This document shows, piece by piece, positions 45,594 to 58,302 of a stretch of DNA of 64,000 nucleotides. Origin of the DNA: Pelomyxa schiedti (Eukaryota > Evosea > Pelobiontida > Pelomyxidae); NCBI GenBank assembly GCA_020536535.1, contig JAHLWZ010000839.1:1-64000 (forward strand), written 5' to 3'. Both the position numbers and the translations under genes were made by a program. A model generated the notes under the pieces. That model saw only the letters and a program-made list of their open reading frames with translations, was not told the origin of the DNA and did not search any database. Every line of letters starts with the position of its first letter. Position 1 is the first letter of the stretch.

Positions 45594-46979
45594 ATGACTA
45601 GCCAGCGGGTGCTAGCGGAGGACGAGAGGGGAAGATTCGCTGTGTTGAGTGGATCTGGGGGCAAGATGCCGTTGTTGGGGCTGGGTACGTGGGTGCCCCC
45701 TGGTGTGTCTATGTCGGATCTGGCCTCGGCTGTGCAACACGCGATCCTGAATTGTGGCTACAGGTTTGTTTTTTTTTTTTTCTTTTCGCAAATTGCAATT
45801 TGTGTGGCCTTCTTATAGTCTCGGATTGCTTGAAATACTGGTTTGTATACTTCCACTGATTTGATGCCGAAGGCACTTGGATTGTGCTTCTGTGTACAAG
45901 AATGAGGATGTTATTGGAGGTGTATTGGAGAATGTGTTTGCAAGTGGCGTGGGGAGGGAGGAGTTGTGGCTTACATCGAAGCTATGGTAGAGTCTCTGTA
46001 TTGCATGACTTGGGCTTCACGTTCACATTAAAATTCCAGGTGTACGGCGATGATGCCTGATGAAGTTCGTCCTGCTTGCGTGGATACCCTAAAAAATCTT
46101 CGGGTGTCTTACTTGGACCTGTATCTCAGTATGACTGGTTTATTCCAAGTGCTTCTTACCGATAAGGCACATAGTACACTGGCCTGCCTGTTTGAGGAAG
46201 GGCCATGCGTGGCCTCCACGTCCTGAAGATTTTTTACATGTTCCAGGAATTGAGGGAACATGGCGTGAAATGGAGAAACTTGTAGAAGACGGCCTCGTCA
46301 AAAACATTGGAGGTACCTTTAACGCTGCATGAATACTGTTCTAACAGTGACACCCGAAGTCTCCAACTTCAGTTCCGTCAAGCTAGAAAACCTGTGGAGG
46401 GTAGCTCGTATTAAACCTGCAGTGAATCAGGTTGAACTTCACCCGCTTCTACAGCAATCAAAGCTACGAGAATATTGCTCTTTCCGGGGAATTCACGTTT
46501 CAGCCTACAGTCCACTTGGGGGAAATGATCAGTGTGTTAATTCCACCTTCGGTGCCTATCTTCTGACTCCTCCCAATATGTCGTATAGTCGAGCAAGACC
46601 TCCTGAAATACCAAATGTGATTACCTTGCCTTCTGTTGTCAGAATCGGTAGAAAATACAACAAGACGGCAGGTACAGGGCGCCCCTTTCAATACAAATTC
46701 TGAACAAAACCAGCACAAATTGTACTGAGGTGGGCTACCCAGCTCGGGGTATCTGTGGTTCCAAAATCTACAAACCATGGGCGGGTCCTAGAAAACAGTC
46801 AACTTTTTGATTTTGAGCTTGACCAGGATGGTAGCACAAAACCACCTCTGCTTACATAGTTACTCTTTTTAGACTTGGCCTCCATATCAGCTGAGGATAG
46901 ACACTTGAGAACAAATGCTTCCAAAATGCATAACCCCTTCACTGGCGCTACTGAAGAGGCCTTTTGGGATCACGAATAG
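45594..46979 (+). CDS. Aldo/keto reductase family oxidoreductase
   Basis: AKR enzymes reduce aldehydes and ketones with NADPH in the cytosol. Exons give [13 protein letters not shown], then the catalytic Asp and Tyr in [15 protein letters not shown], Lys in LTSKLW (intron, then CTAMMPDEV), YLDLYL joined to IHWP with the catalytic His, KNIG joined to [27 protein letters not shown]-like [10 protein letters not shown], and [16 protein letters not shown] for cofactor binding. All four tetrad residues are present. The C-terminus EEAFWDHE ends at 46979. Length and motif order match a complete TIM-barrel AKR of about 320 residues. The preferred substrate cannot be told. It converges with the cysteinyl-tRNA synthetase gene, 82 nt apart. 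Confidence 0.9.
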
Positions 46980-47061
46980 AGACTCTGTATTGGGCAAAAC
47001 AACGAACTCTAAAGCTGAAAAATAGAAAACGTTTGTTTGTGTCTCCACGAAAATCCGTGCA

Positions 47062-50000
47062 TTATGACGAACTTTTTGGTGCTGGAGATGCACTAGCCAT
47101 CAAGGCATTGATCTGTGCAATACGTGCAGTGGTGTCGCTAAGCAGTTGTTTCTTCTTCTCCACAAACTGTGGATCCTTTGTTGTTTCCTCCACCCATTTG
47201 TCATGGCCCTTCTTTTTGGAGTCATACAGCTTCTGTAGCTTTGAGCGGCGGGACTTTGGAAGCAGCACGCCAGCCGCGTCGTGGGTCGGAACGGCTTCTC
47301 CCGGTGGTGGAGCCTTGTACTCCGTGGCCGGGAAGAGCTCGGAGAGCGGCGTTGACCAGGAATCAAGCTGTTCTAGCTCCTTCTCAAGCATAGTCTTCCT
47401 GTGGTTGTGTAAGTGGCAGATGATGTGTAACGGCAGCTCCTAACCTGCTGTTCAATTTTTTCAGTTCTACGGAAAGCTCTTGTGCTTTCCTCTCCCGTAT
47501 CGATCGCATGACCTCCTCAGGGGTCTCAATCTTCCAAGGGAACTTCGCAGCGTCTTCTATTCGGACGCCAAGTTTGGGAAGTACCTGCAGTAATGTTAAT
47601 GTTCAAGTGGGATATGTCTAGTTGCTGACCTCATCCCTCAAAGAGTCTGTCATGTTCAGTAAGCTTTCATCTTTTAAAGCACAGCCCCTCTGGCGAACGT
47701 TCTTGCGGAATTCGGCAAGAACATCCAAAATAGGTGCAATAGCAGCCTCGCCAGATGAAGTAGAGGAGATTTCTCTTTCTTTCTCAAAGAGGTCATTCCC
47801 AAGCCCATTAATACCGAAGACTCGCAGTATGCGAGCAATATAACGGGCAATGGTGTGCACAATCAGGGGACGAGAATTCGTGGGATTGATGTAGTCATTG
47901 GCCTTGTGAACTACGTCAAGCATGTGGCTGATGGCATCCGGTGTGTTGAAATTATTGAGCAAGTCGGCGTGCACTTTGTTTTGCATGTCCACAAAGGCCG
48001 CGTGAAGGGCCCTCTCGGCAACACCTGCAAAAAATAAGTTCATGAAGAAATAGATTGGTACAATAATACCCCACGTTTGCTCTCGTGTTACACCATAACC
48101 ATCTCGGCACATGTTATTGACCGCATGGAAAAACTCCTGAAATTGCTTCTCCTTTTTCTTCACCAACTCCATGGCAGCATCTGAGAAATTCATTGTGGCA
48201 TCCCACTGCTGTGACAGAACCATAAAACGAAGCTGTAGTGACGACTTATTAGTGATGAAACTCACTGTGAAAGAAGACCTGGCGTGGTGTGTATTTAACC
48301 AGTGCCTCTCGAATGGTGATAAAATTCTTAAGTGACTTCGACATTTTAAGGCCGTTGATGTGAAGATGTCCACAGTGGAAGAAATAGTTTACCCATTGCT
48401 TATTCCCAAAGTATGCCTCAGACTGTGCAGTTTATAAGAAAAGAAGACGAGAAACTACTGCAACCTGTGCCAGTTCATTGTCGTGATGTGGGAACTTCAG
48501 GTCCTCACCACCCATATGAACGTCCAATGTAGGTCCTATAAGGTCAGAAGCCATTGCAGAGCACTCAATGTGCCATCCCGGGCGCCCGTGCCCCCAAGGA
48601 GATTCCCACCAGGGTTCTCCCTCCTTTTTCAGAAATTAAGGAAATGGAATGGAAAAGAAAGAGGAAAGCGTGCACCTTTGATTTTTTCCACAGTGCGAAA
48701 TCGTTTTTGTTGTGCTTCTCCGACTTAGCTGCACTCAAAGCACCTTTGCTGCAATTCAAAAAGGAAAACACCTAACCAAAAAAAAATACCATCTCCATCA
48801 TCTGTTTTTTCTTGATCTCCCACAGACCAAGGCTCGAGTCTGGCATAGAAATGGTCGGGGTGTGCAGAAAAAGCAACAGTGTCGAAGTAAATACTCTCGT
48901 TCTCTTCATATGCAAATTTATTGTCGATTATCTTCTGGATGAATTTGATGACCTTGTCAACATACTCTGTGACCCTTGAAATTACATCAGGTTGTATGAT
49001 GCCAAGTTGTGTCATGTCTGAAGATACACAATTATTACAAACTCAGGGATAAAGATTAAAAACCTTCCATAAACTCGGCCTCATACTTTGAAGCATGTTT
49101 CTGGCACAATTCGCGCATATTGGGAACAGAAGCACCCAATGTGGAATCGAGGACCTGCCCTAGTGCATCATATGCTTGCTTTGGAGACAACAAAACTTCA
49201 ATGGGTGGGAGTGGTTCATTCAACTTGTGCATTGTAAGTTCTACATTGGCTGATCAGAAGCATACAGTCTGAAGAGTGGCAATTGCTTCTTTGGCAACAA
49301 CGACATCTTTATCCAAAAGAACAATGGTGGCCTTGCTTTCTTCAACTTTCAAGTTTTTATCAATATTCGCTTGGAGCTCTTTGGATAGCCATTAGACACA
49401 AAGGAAGGAGAAAAGTTGTCTTGTTACTTGTTTTTTTCTGTTCTATCCCTGCAATGTAAAGCTTCCACGAATCTATCATAAGGGTCACTTCAGCAGTTGT
49501 GACTTTCGGATGAGTCTTGGTTTTTTGAGAAAGTTAATGGTGGGAGGTGGGTGTCATGGTGGGGACCTTGATGAACTCGGAAATGAGGTGGTTACGCCTT
49601 GACTTGAGAATAATTTTATCATCAATGTCGGTGACATTCATGACAGCAAAGATAGAATAACCAAAGTAGTCTTCCATGATCCGTCTTATTACATCTATGG
49701 TAATATAGTTCCTGTTTTTGTAGAAGTCGTTTTACATAGTTAACAAACAAAAACCACGAATCTCAAGGTAACAACAAACCTAGCATGTCCCAAGTGAGAT
49801 GAGTCGTACACGGTTGGTCCGCAGCTATACCACGACACGATTCGTCCCTGACTTGCACCAAACGGAACCAAACGGTCACAAGCCAAACTGTTCCTTACCA
49901 TCAGTGTGTTTGAAGGTCCTTTACAAAAAAGAAAAAGTAAACAACTCGTGGGGAAAAAGGAACAAAGAAAGAGGGGGAAGAAAAGGAGAAAGAAAGTGAA

Positions 50001-50150
50001 AAAGAAAATGGAAGAACCAGTAGTTATTGTGGGTTGAATCCACGGTGGCTGGGGCACATTTTTCTTCGACTTCGGTGCAGCCGAAGACGAAGCAGGTGCT
50101 GTTGTCGTAATAGCGGTCGTCTCGCTTGTCGCGTTTCCGGTGCTACTCAT
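47062..50150 (-). CDS. CARS1: Cysteinyl-tRNA synthetase (class I)
   Basis: Charges tRNA-Cys with cysteine. The start is [12 protein letters not shown] at 50150, with a Ser/Thr/Ala-rich extension of about 30 residues before the catalytic core. The core begins [20 protein letters not shown], holding the first zinc cysteine and the HIGH motif (HLGH). Later exons give [10 protein letters not shown], the zinc and substrate region [12 protein letters not shown] and [16 protein letters not shown], and the KMSKS motif in [13 protein letters not shown] at about 48340. The region after KMSKS is helical (anticodon binding). The C-terminus is a charged helix ([16 protein letters not shown]) ending ASPAPKSSS at 47062, like eukaryotic cytosolic enzymes. 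No mitochondrial presequence is evident. It has about ten short introns. Its start is 242 nt downstream of the RhoGEF stop on the same strand. Confidence 0.92.
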
Positions 50151-50392
50151 CGCCGTGATGTGTGTTGTTACGATTATTTATTTAAATTGTTTTGTACCTT
50201 TCCGGGTAAAGTGTTCTGATCAGAGATCGTTGCAAAAAATCTAATTCGCGATACTGATACCAAATGAGACACCAACCCTAGGGCCAGTGGGTTGTTTGTG
50301 AGTGTTAAATGCACCAGTGATTTGCTCAGAGAAATAGATAGGGTTTGGTTTATATCTTGTTTTACCCCCAAGTTTGGGTTGATAGTATTTAT

Positions 50393-53300
50393 TTAGGATT
50401 GTTGCACAGTGCACTCCATTTGCCGTTGACAGGACTTGATGTCAGTGGACCACTGCTGAATGACTTGTGGGTTCTTGTTCTCGAGTATCCACAACCAACC
50501 CTCTGCTCCGGGCTTCATGTGAAGTTCGAGTTTGGTGTTATTACACACAACCTAAGCATTTTAAATCAAAGGTGAGTGACAGGAAACTGGAAATGTGTGG
50601 GTTTGAGAAGCGGGGGAATTACATTGTGAATTCTATCAAGCTTCAAGGAAGTAAGCACCGAAAATGGTCTTCCATCCTGGATGTTGTAAGCCGATGGAAT
50701 TCACTTCGAATTCACAATATACCTTGGGGTTCTTGATTTGATCACAGTACAATAATAAATCAGAGAAAAGATAGAGGTATGGTGCATTTTTGTGCCGTGG
50801 TGGTTTGCTTTTACTTGTTGCACCTTCCATCTTTTGTAGTTTTGTTGATACGTTTCCTTCCCTATTGACAGTGAGTTCCTTGAGAGTTAAGGGAGTTGGA
50901 ACTCACCTCACAAGTTTTCTTCCCGCAACAACGAGGGCCTAGTTGCATGTGAGAAAAAGGGTGCTTAAGAAAAGGGACGGAATGGAGCGGAACTTACTTC
51001 GGTTTCTTCTCCAGTTAGAGTTTGAGCAATAGAAACCAATTTACGGGCATGTGTTGCCACAGAGGGATCAATTCCCGCGTTTAGAGTGTTTGTTGTATCA
51101 AGCACAAATTGATGTGCCTCGGCCAGAAGTGTATGGTCAGGGTGCAATTTACCTGTGTACTTCTGCATGTTTTCCAGCAGAAGCTGTGAAGATGTAATTA
51201 AACAGGAGTAGCCAAATTAAGCAAGAAACCAAGTAACGAGGCAACCGTTGCACTACAAGAAGGAAAGTTAGTATGGATATCAATAAATCCATGTAATAAA
51301 ATCTGACCTGGCATTATCAGAAAAGCACCGAGATCAAAGTGAGTCTCCGTTTGCCTTCTCTCAAACTCCTAATATTATGTTGAGCAACAAACATTACTGA
51401 AGGAAGTACAAAGTACAGCCAACTGTGTTGCAAACTTTGCGTTCTTCTTTTTTAAATAGTGAAGAGATACTGTAGCAGCGCAATAATTTTTGAGATATGC
51501 CCCATAGGTCAGAAAGTTCTTGCCCTTTGTGGGAGAAAAAATAAATGGTAAATACTGACATATTTTTTTTTTTTTTTGGCATTGCATACGTGTATTAAGA
51601 ATACATCTCCAATTGTAGTTGTTGGAGACCAGGAACTCAATTTGTCTGACAGTGCAGTAAGCAGCTGTTTATGGACACCAACAATCTCTGACCAGTTCGC
51701 AAATAAGCTGTACACTTCCTTTGATGTGAGTGTGGTGGTGGCTTCAGGCAGGAGAGTTTCAGCCACTGTGCAGAGATGAGTCAAGTAACTCTTTTCTGTT
51801 TGCATCAATTCAGTTGCAATGCATTGTCTAACGGCAGATTGCGCATTGAGCATCCTCTCTCTATCTGCCTCGTCTTGTTGCTGTTGCAGAGTACCCAACT
51901 GTGAGGGTGGTGGAACTGTTTGGGCGCTGTTGCGCAAACGCGGGAACTCTTTAGGAGCCAAACTGCCTGTCCTGTGCAGGCCACTTGGGCGGTGATGTTC
52001 CTTTCCCTCTTTAGCACACATTGTTTTATGCCTTTGGTGAGTTAGTTTTTGGTTTGGAACTTCACTTGATGGCTGTGTGTTGGGTGATTCTTGTTGGGTA
52101 TTGGAGTGTAGAGCCAGTGATGGTTGGCTTGCAGGCGATTGTTCGGCAATATTTACAACTTCTTTTGCTCTCGTGTTAATTGTGTCTTCCGGCTCTTTTA
52201 TTTCACTTTCTCCGGTCATTGGGGAGGGTAGTTCTTTTGCTGCAACATGCACTTCCTCGATTTTTTGCCTTGAACCTTCTTGCTGTACTGCCAAGGCCTC
52301 AGCTACAACTTTAGGTTTGGATGTAGATTCTTCCTGGTGCCTTACTTGCACTACAGTCTCTTGCTCACTCTGTCTGGCTTCAGTTTCTTGCCGTATTCCT
52401 GATACTTCAGTTTCTGGCTGTATTCCTGGGATTTCAGCTTCTTGCTTCTTTACTTCCTCTTCTCTCTTAGCTTCTTCTATCCTCTTCTCTTCTTCCCTTT
52501 TCCCATTTTCTTCCTCTCGCCGTGCTTCTACCTCACCACAACTGGAGTCTTGCCTTTCAACTTCCGGTATTTGAGGAGCACCACTTTCTAAATTGGTTTT
52601 TTGTTCCATTTCCACTTCTGTCTTGCTCCGGGATTCGGCTTCTGCCTTGCGCCGTGCTCTTCTTTCTGCTCGTCTTCTCTCTTTTTCTTCACGTTTGGTG
52701 TGCTCGGCGTCCTCCTGTACTTTTTGCTCAGGTTCAAGCAAAACTTCCTTCACTGGTGAGTTGACTTCAGTCTCCTCTTGGGCTTTTCTTTTTGCTTCTC
52801 TGGCTGCCCGCCGCTTAGCTTTCCTCTCCGCCTTCTTCACTTCCTCTTCTCTCTTTGCTTCTTCTATCCTCTTCTCTTCTTCCCTTTTCCTATTTTCTTC
52901 CTCTTCTTTTTCTAGCTTCCATCTTTGTTCTTCTTCTTGCCTTTGAACATCTTTTGGGTGAATTTCCTCCACCTGTTGATTTGCACACTCTGATTCCTGC
53001 TGCTTGGTAAATTCTGTATGTTTTAGTGAAGCCAGCTCTGCTTCTTGTTGTTTGGCGAGTTCCAATTCACGTTGCTTAGCAAGCTCCGCATCCCTTTGTC
53101 TCGTAAGCTCTGCTTCCCTTTGTCTGGCACGCTCTTCTTCCCGTTGCCTTAACAGTCTTGCCTCCCTTTGCTTTTCAACCTCTTCTTCCCTTTGTTTCAG
53201 TTCTGCTTCCTGTTGCCTTAAAAGTGCCTGCCTTTGGTTTGCAAGCTCTTCTTCCCGTTGCCTTAACAGTCTTGCCTCCCTTTGCTTTTCAACCTCTTCT

Positions 53301-56300
53301 TCCCTTCGTCTCATTTCTGCTTCCTGTTGCCTTTGCTTTGAAATTTGTTCTTCAAGCTCCGCTTGCCTTTGTCTTGCAAGCTCTGCTTCCTTTTGTCTGG
53401 CAACCTCGGCTTCCTGTTGCTTTGCAAGCTCTGCTTCCTGCTGTGATAGTTCTTCTTTGAGCTTTACAGCTTGCTGATGTTCTTCAGCTCTTTTTGCTTC
53501 TTCCTCCTTTAATTTAGCTTGCTCGACGGATTCAGGTGTTTCCTCCGCCATGCCTTCTGAGCTGTTTCTTCTTTCCTCCTCAACCCTCTGTACTTCCTCA
53601 GAGTTACTTGGAGTAGTCATATCCACATCTTAAAAGTGATTACTTGGTGACGACAGCATGAAGCATTTACTTGGGACGTCATCTTCAGAATAATCAGATT
53701 CTGAACTTGAGTACTCATCGGTGTCTGGTTGGGACTCTCTCCACATTGTACAAATTAGAGGATAAAAAAAGAAGAGAAGAGGTGGTACTCAATCTTCTGC
53801 AGCCTTTCAATTTCTACTGCAGACAGCTTTTTTGATTGTCCTTCATTGAGTAACTTTTTTTGTTTGTTTTGTTGTGTTAATTGTAGGGATTTGTGATTTT
53901 GGTTGGAAACTTTGAAGAAAAGGTATTCCATATCATACTTATCACGGAGTAACTCAAGTAAGTGCATTATATTCTCCGTATTCCCCATAACAACATCTTT
54001 TGCCAGATAAGGACTTTCCAATGGGCAAAAACATTGGGGTCAAAAGTAACCTTGTGCAGTGCAGCAAGTAATTTCACAAAATGTATGCTGCTCTATAATT
54101 CTCATCACTAGAGAAGCATTCTGCATGCATTGCCATAAGTTTCGTGGCTTCTCGTCATACAAAAAAGAAAAGGACTCCTTGGTGAGAACCTGATACAGGA
54201 ATGGTCAATTGAAGAATAAGAACATCAGAAAACAGACTTCAAATAGTTTAAGCAACTTGACTCCTGTACGAAAATCGTTGGACAGATTAAACAGTTTACG
54301 CGGAGGCTCCAGTCTGCCAAGATATTTATTTGCCTGTTTGCTTTATTTTACTCTTGATGGTGGTGATGTCTGTGGGTTTGTCAGGTACCCATTCCAGTAA
54401 TTCACATGTATCGAAAGTGACGTCGGCACTTGTATCATCTTCTTGTTCATCGAAGTCCTCAAAGGTCGACTCATTCAATGAGGCAGAAAACAGGGTTCGA
54501 ATGTGTGAAGAATCTTTTATTGCAAGCTTAGTGAGACCTTGCTTATATACGAACTTGGCCAGTACATGTACGTTGTTGATGACCTTCGTTGTTTGAGGTT
54601 TGGTTATTTTGGGGGAAAAAAAGGCACAATGCAAACGATGCACAAAAATTTCTGGTAAAGATAAAGACTTACCACATTCATGTTCTTCCCTTCAAATAGT
54701 TCAACAGTGGTAAATAAATCACCACGTGGAAGACCCAATAAAGAACAGGCTCGCAAGTACGAATTAATATTTTCCTTGTGGACGGCACGTTAACAAACTT
54801 AAACTGGGGGGCGGGGGGAAGGAATAGGCTTACCATCTGAAGATAGTTAACATTAGAAGTGCTGATCTTTGGAATAAGGTCTGGCTTCAATTTGTTCATG
54901 AGACTTGGATAAAATAGTGTTAGTGGAATAAATATGTGTTGGGGATTGTTACTTGCACAGTATCACTCCAGATTTCAGTGCCGGCGCAAAAGGTTTGTTC
55001 AGAAATAAGTTGGGCTCATCAAGAACCTCGCATATCCAATTCTTTGCTTGTACTTCCAGCTCTGCACTATAGAGCAAGGTTACAATTCAGACTGTGGTTT
55101 TGGAAAGATTACCAGTATTTAAATTCTTCCTTCACTCTAATATCGTCCTCCAAGCTACTAACGCTTGGACGAACTGCAGCCAGAGCAGCTGGTTGAGAGG
55201 CTGGAGGGCTTGGGGTGACAGGAGGAACAACCGTTTGCACAATTGGTGGATTTGGGGGGACTGTGAGTTTTGAAGAGACTGGGGGAGTTGAAGTTGTGGG
55301 GGTGGTCAAAGGTGCAGAAGAAGACCCCCGCAGGGAAGAGGCGGTATTATTTTTTGGCAAAGGGATGCTTGGTGAAAGCGGTGCAGGTGCTGGTGCTGGG
55401 GACATGCTGCCAATAAGTTTTCCACTGCTTCCCTTACTTGGTGTCCTTTGTTTATTTATTAGTGGGTAATTAATTCCAACCATCTTACAGTGGAATGGTT
55501 GTCGGTATTTTATTCCCATGTTTCACTGCAAGTTGTTTCAGATAATCGAGGTTTGCCATGACCTAAGCCCTTATTACTGGAGGGAATGATGGGTACTGCA
55601 AACCATGAAGATGTCTTTATTTTCAAAGAGGTCAAGAGTGCTGGAAACTAACAGTTAGTTTCTCTGGTCCCCCATCACCAAACTTTTTTTTTATTGTTCT
55701 CCAACCCCTAGCCCACCATACTTGAACAAACTGGAGTTTGGGATCCCCATTCTCCTGCAAGCACCAAGGTATGCCTCAATGTTTTCCATTTGTTTGAAAG
55801 CAAGGTTGTTATAATTGACTTTGGGAATAATTCCAGGAGACAAAATGTTCACCAAACTAGGATATGAAAAGAACAGCCAAGGTGAGATAGTTCTAAAATT
55901 AATATTGCAAGAATAATTATTATGTTTCACAGTAAACTAACCCAAGCAGTCAATTCAACTAGTAGGTAGAACTCAAAAAAATCAATAAGCTCACAACACC
56001 CATCCCATAATTCTCAACAACAACAACAACATACTCGCACAGCACAGCCCCGGACTTGAGCAAAGTCTGCAACGACGCCGTAGCTGGCGTCCCACAACCA
56101 GAATTCGTCGACTCAGCACTAGCACTAGCACCAGTTGCCGCATTTGCAGCTCCACCACCACAACCACAGGCACTGAGCGCGGCGGCGTGCCTGGACGCGA
56201 CGGCCGGCGACGCGGCGATCACCGACGCCACCCACGACAGCAGCTCGGCCTCCCGCGTGGCATCGACCTTGAGGCGCTTCTTGGACTCCAGCGTCTCGTT

Positions 56301-56327
56301 GAGCGACTCGACGGATCCACGTGACAT
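50393..56327 (-). CDS. Trix-like RhoGEF: three CH domains, coiled coil, DH-PH
   Basis: The start is MSRGSVESLNETLE at 56327. CH1 spans about 56290-55500 (ELLSWVASVIAAS, LLKSGAVLCE, QMENIEAYLGACRRMG, LDLFENKDIF). A Pro/Ser/Thr linker follows. CH2 is at about 55080-54560 (NWICEVLDEP, APALKSGVILC, ENINSYLRACSLLGLPRGDL) and CH3 at about 54330-53900 (LSNDFRTGVKLLKLFE, GNTENIMHLLELL). Then 500 residues of Glu/Gln/Arg/Ala-rich coiled coil (RQREAELTRQRDAELAKQ type) lead to DH (TELMQTEKSYLTHL, QRLPRYLLLLENMQKYTG) and PH (PYLYLFSDLLLYCDQI, NTKLELHMKPG), with stop at 50393. CH domains bind actin; DH-PH activates Rho/Rac. The CH part joins the coil part in phase across a 50-nt intron near 53751-53800 (QKIE to ESQPDTDEYSSS). 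Dictyostelium Trix has the same triple-CH-DH-PH order. An ATG at 53746 could instead start a separate gene. Confidence 0.82.
52000..53550 (-). repeat. Degenerate coding repeat in the RhoGEF coiled coil
   Basis: A repeat of about 8-9 codons encoding R/K-Q-R/Q-E/Q-A-E-L-A is tandemly reiterated, densest between about 53030 and 53450. A second longer repeat (REEEVKK, KREEEKRIEEAK) occurs twice, near 52450-52500 and 52830-52890, with nearly identical DNA. This suggests internal duplication and makes length polymorphism likely. Confidence 0.75.
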
Positions 56328-56555
56328 CCCTGTCTCTCGTTTGCGTGCGTGAATACGGTTGCTCCCACAAGTGGGTGGTGTATTTTGTGGTTGTTTGGGC
56401 GCCTGTGTCCCTTGGATTTTCGTTGGGTGTGATCGCTGATCTTCGAGGAAATCATGTATCGGTTCATCTTTCGGATCTGAATGAACAGATGCAGGTTTGT
56501 GTTCTGCCCACACAAACAAATGGTAGCATAGACACTAATGGAACTTTAGGTTTTT

Positions 56556-57980
56556 TTATTGATAAACTTTGAGGTAGTTTATGGTGAAGTATGATTCAGT
56601 GAATGCTGAGGGATTGTTCTGGACATAACTATCACAAGTGCCCATGTTGGGACAATCCTGGAAACAAAGTCAAATTTGGAGTGTGTGCAGTAGGAACGGA
56701 AAAGAATAGATATTGGAGAAAGTACTCACATAAGGAAAGTTGGAGCCAGCCCAGTCCCCACAAAATGTGAGGTTGATGATGATACTTTGATCATAGAAAT
56801 GATTGGAAGCACAATTGCTCCCCAGCATGAAGTATGCGTAAGGAGTCCCCCACGAATTAGGATTTGGTTGGTCACTCTTCAAGTCAGAGGGTACTACAAA
56901 TATTGTTGTGGCTGGATTAGTGAAAACTTATGGTAGCGATTTATTAGCACCTGAATTGTGCAACCAGAAATATGAGGCAATCCCAGTTGAATTCCAGACT
57001 AGCGCATAAACACCACCACCCTTCTGGTTGAATGGTGTACCAAACGTGTAAGACTCAGAGGTAACTATACCACATCCCTGCAACTTTCAGATCAAGAGAA
57101 ATTTAGCGGGAGCACCTGCCTGGTTGCTGTACTGATCCGAGGCATAAACATAGCAGTTATCAGCATTATTCCCAGAAGGCCCGGTTCCCCAGTTCCCCGT
57201 GAACATGTAAGAAGGTTCAGCACTCATATCACAACCATCATTGGTGTGGAGAGTTGTTTGATCTGAAACCTGCACATTCACACCTTCTATGATATCAATT
57301 TCACCACCATTTGGCCAATTTGGTCCACACTGTAGGAATATGAGATTTTACACATCAAGAAAGAAGTACAACAAGCCAAAATGCAGGCCAAGTTCCACAG
57401 CCTGAAGTTCACTTATCAGATGAAGTTTTTTTTTAGGTATATTTACCAGCAGGCATGTGGTCCAAGTCAATGGCGAAAATCCCCTGGTTCCATGTCTTGG
57501 TTGATTCAATTCTAACAGAAGCCCTGTTTAAAAATGAATCCGTACATCTCAGCAACGTAAAAAAGTGAAACCTGCCACTTCCACTGGAGACTGACCATGA
57601 ATCTGCCTTGATTGTAGCTTGACTAGAAGTGGTTGAAACGAGACCCCAAGACCAAGCCTTTAAAGTTACACTCATTAGTCTATTTTACAAGGATAACTGC
57701 TGCCACAATGATACCTCCTGAGCTGTGGTGTAATAGACATATCCATTTGTCTTGTAAAATGAGACACAAAGAATGTCGGTGAGGAAAAAAAAAAAGAAGC
57801 ACACTGGATCATCGTCAGAGTAAAAAGAAAATCCATCAAAGAAATTGTTCCCTATGTGCGAGTCCACAAGAGAATAACTTCATTGGCATTAAAAAAAGAA
57901 CAACAGGAGCGAAATCCCGTAAGTTTGTTTCACCTTGCGGCGCCCACAACCATCACCAACCCCAGAAGACACCGCTTCAT
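56556..57980 (-). CDS. Secreted GH16 family endo-beta-1,3(4)-glucanase-like protein
   Basis: GH16 enzymes cut beta-1,3 or mixed-linked glucans such as fungal, algal and plant walls. The start is MKRCLLGLVMVVGAAR at 57980, a signal peptide. Next exons: GNNFFDGFSFYSDDDPV; ASVRIESTKTWNQGIFAIDL and HMPAGKY; then WPNGGEIDIIEGVNVQVSD, which contains the catalytic E-x-D-x-x-E motif of GH16. Then TLHTNDGCDMS, NWGTGPSGNNADNCYVYA, GGGVYALVWNSTGI, FCGDWAGS and CDSYVQNNPSAF, ending INYLKVYQ. The cysteines and motif order match fungal mixed-linkage glucanase-like proteins. It is likely secreted or phagosomal, used to digest food cell walls. It has several short introns, so it is an established nuclear gene even if it was once acquired by transfer. 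Confidence 0.88.
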
Positions 57981-58302
57981 TTTCGGTTTTTGTGCAGGAA
58001 AGCCCAAGTCAGAAATTAAAGATCGATCTGCACAACACTGTGTGACTCCTGAGCAGACAATTCTCTGATGGGGAATCAACCCACCACCAGAGAACCCTTT
58101 TGTCCCTGTTTCCAGTCCAATCTCGAATGATCGCTTCCAGAAATTCCAGTATGTTCCACGAGAACGAAATAAACCTCCAGTGAGAGAAGCCAACAAAAAA
58201 AAACCGAGGACCACTTTCCACGATCAACCAGCACAGCCAGGGCAGCGGATTGAGGGGCCAAAGCGGGAAATAATAATAATAATATCAGCAAAACCGAAGA
58301 AG
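57981..58302. promoter_or_regulatory. Divergent promoter region, GH16 / ABCA
   Basis: A 322-nt spacer between opposed start codons. An A run lies at about 58193-58203 and a TAATAATAATAAT stretch at about 58270-58282, just before the ABCA start. No TATA element is otherwise clear. Confidence 0.4.

Noticed and set aside
53004-53477. Plus-strand Ser/Cys/Leu-rich frame of 157 codons
   Set aside because: It is the antisense of the repetitive Glu/Gln/Ala/Arg coiled coil of the RhoGEF and merely mirrors that repeat.
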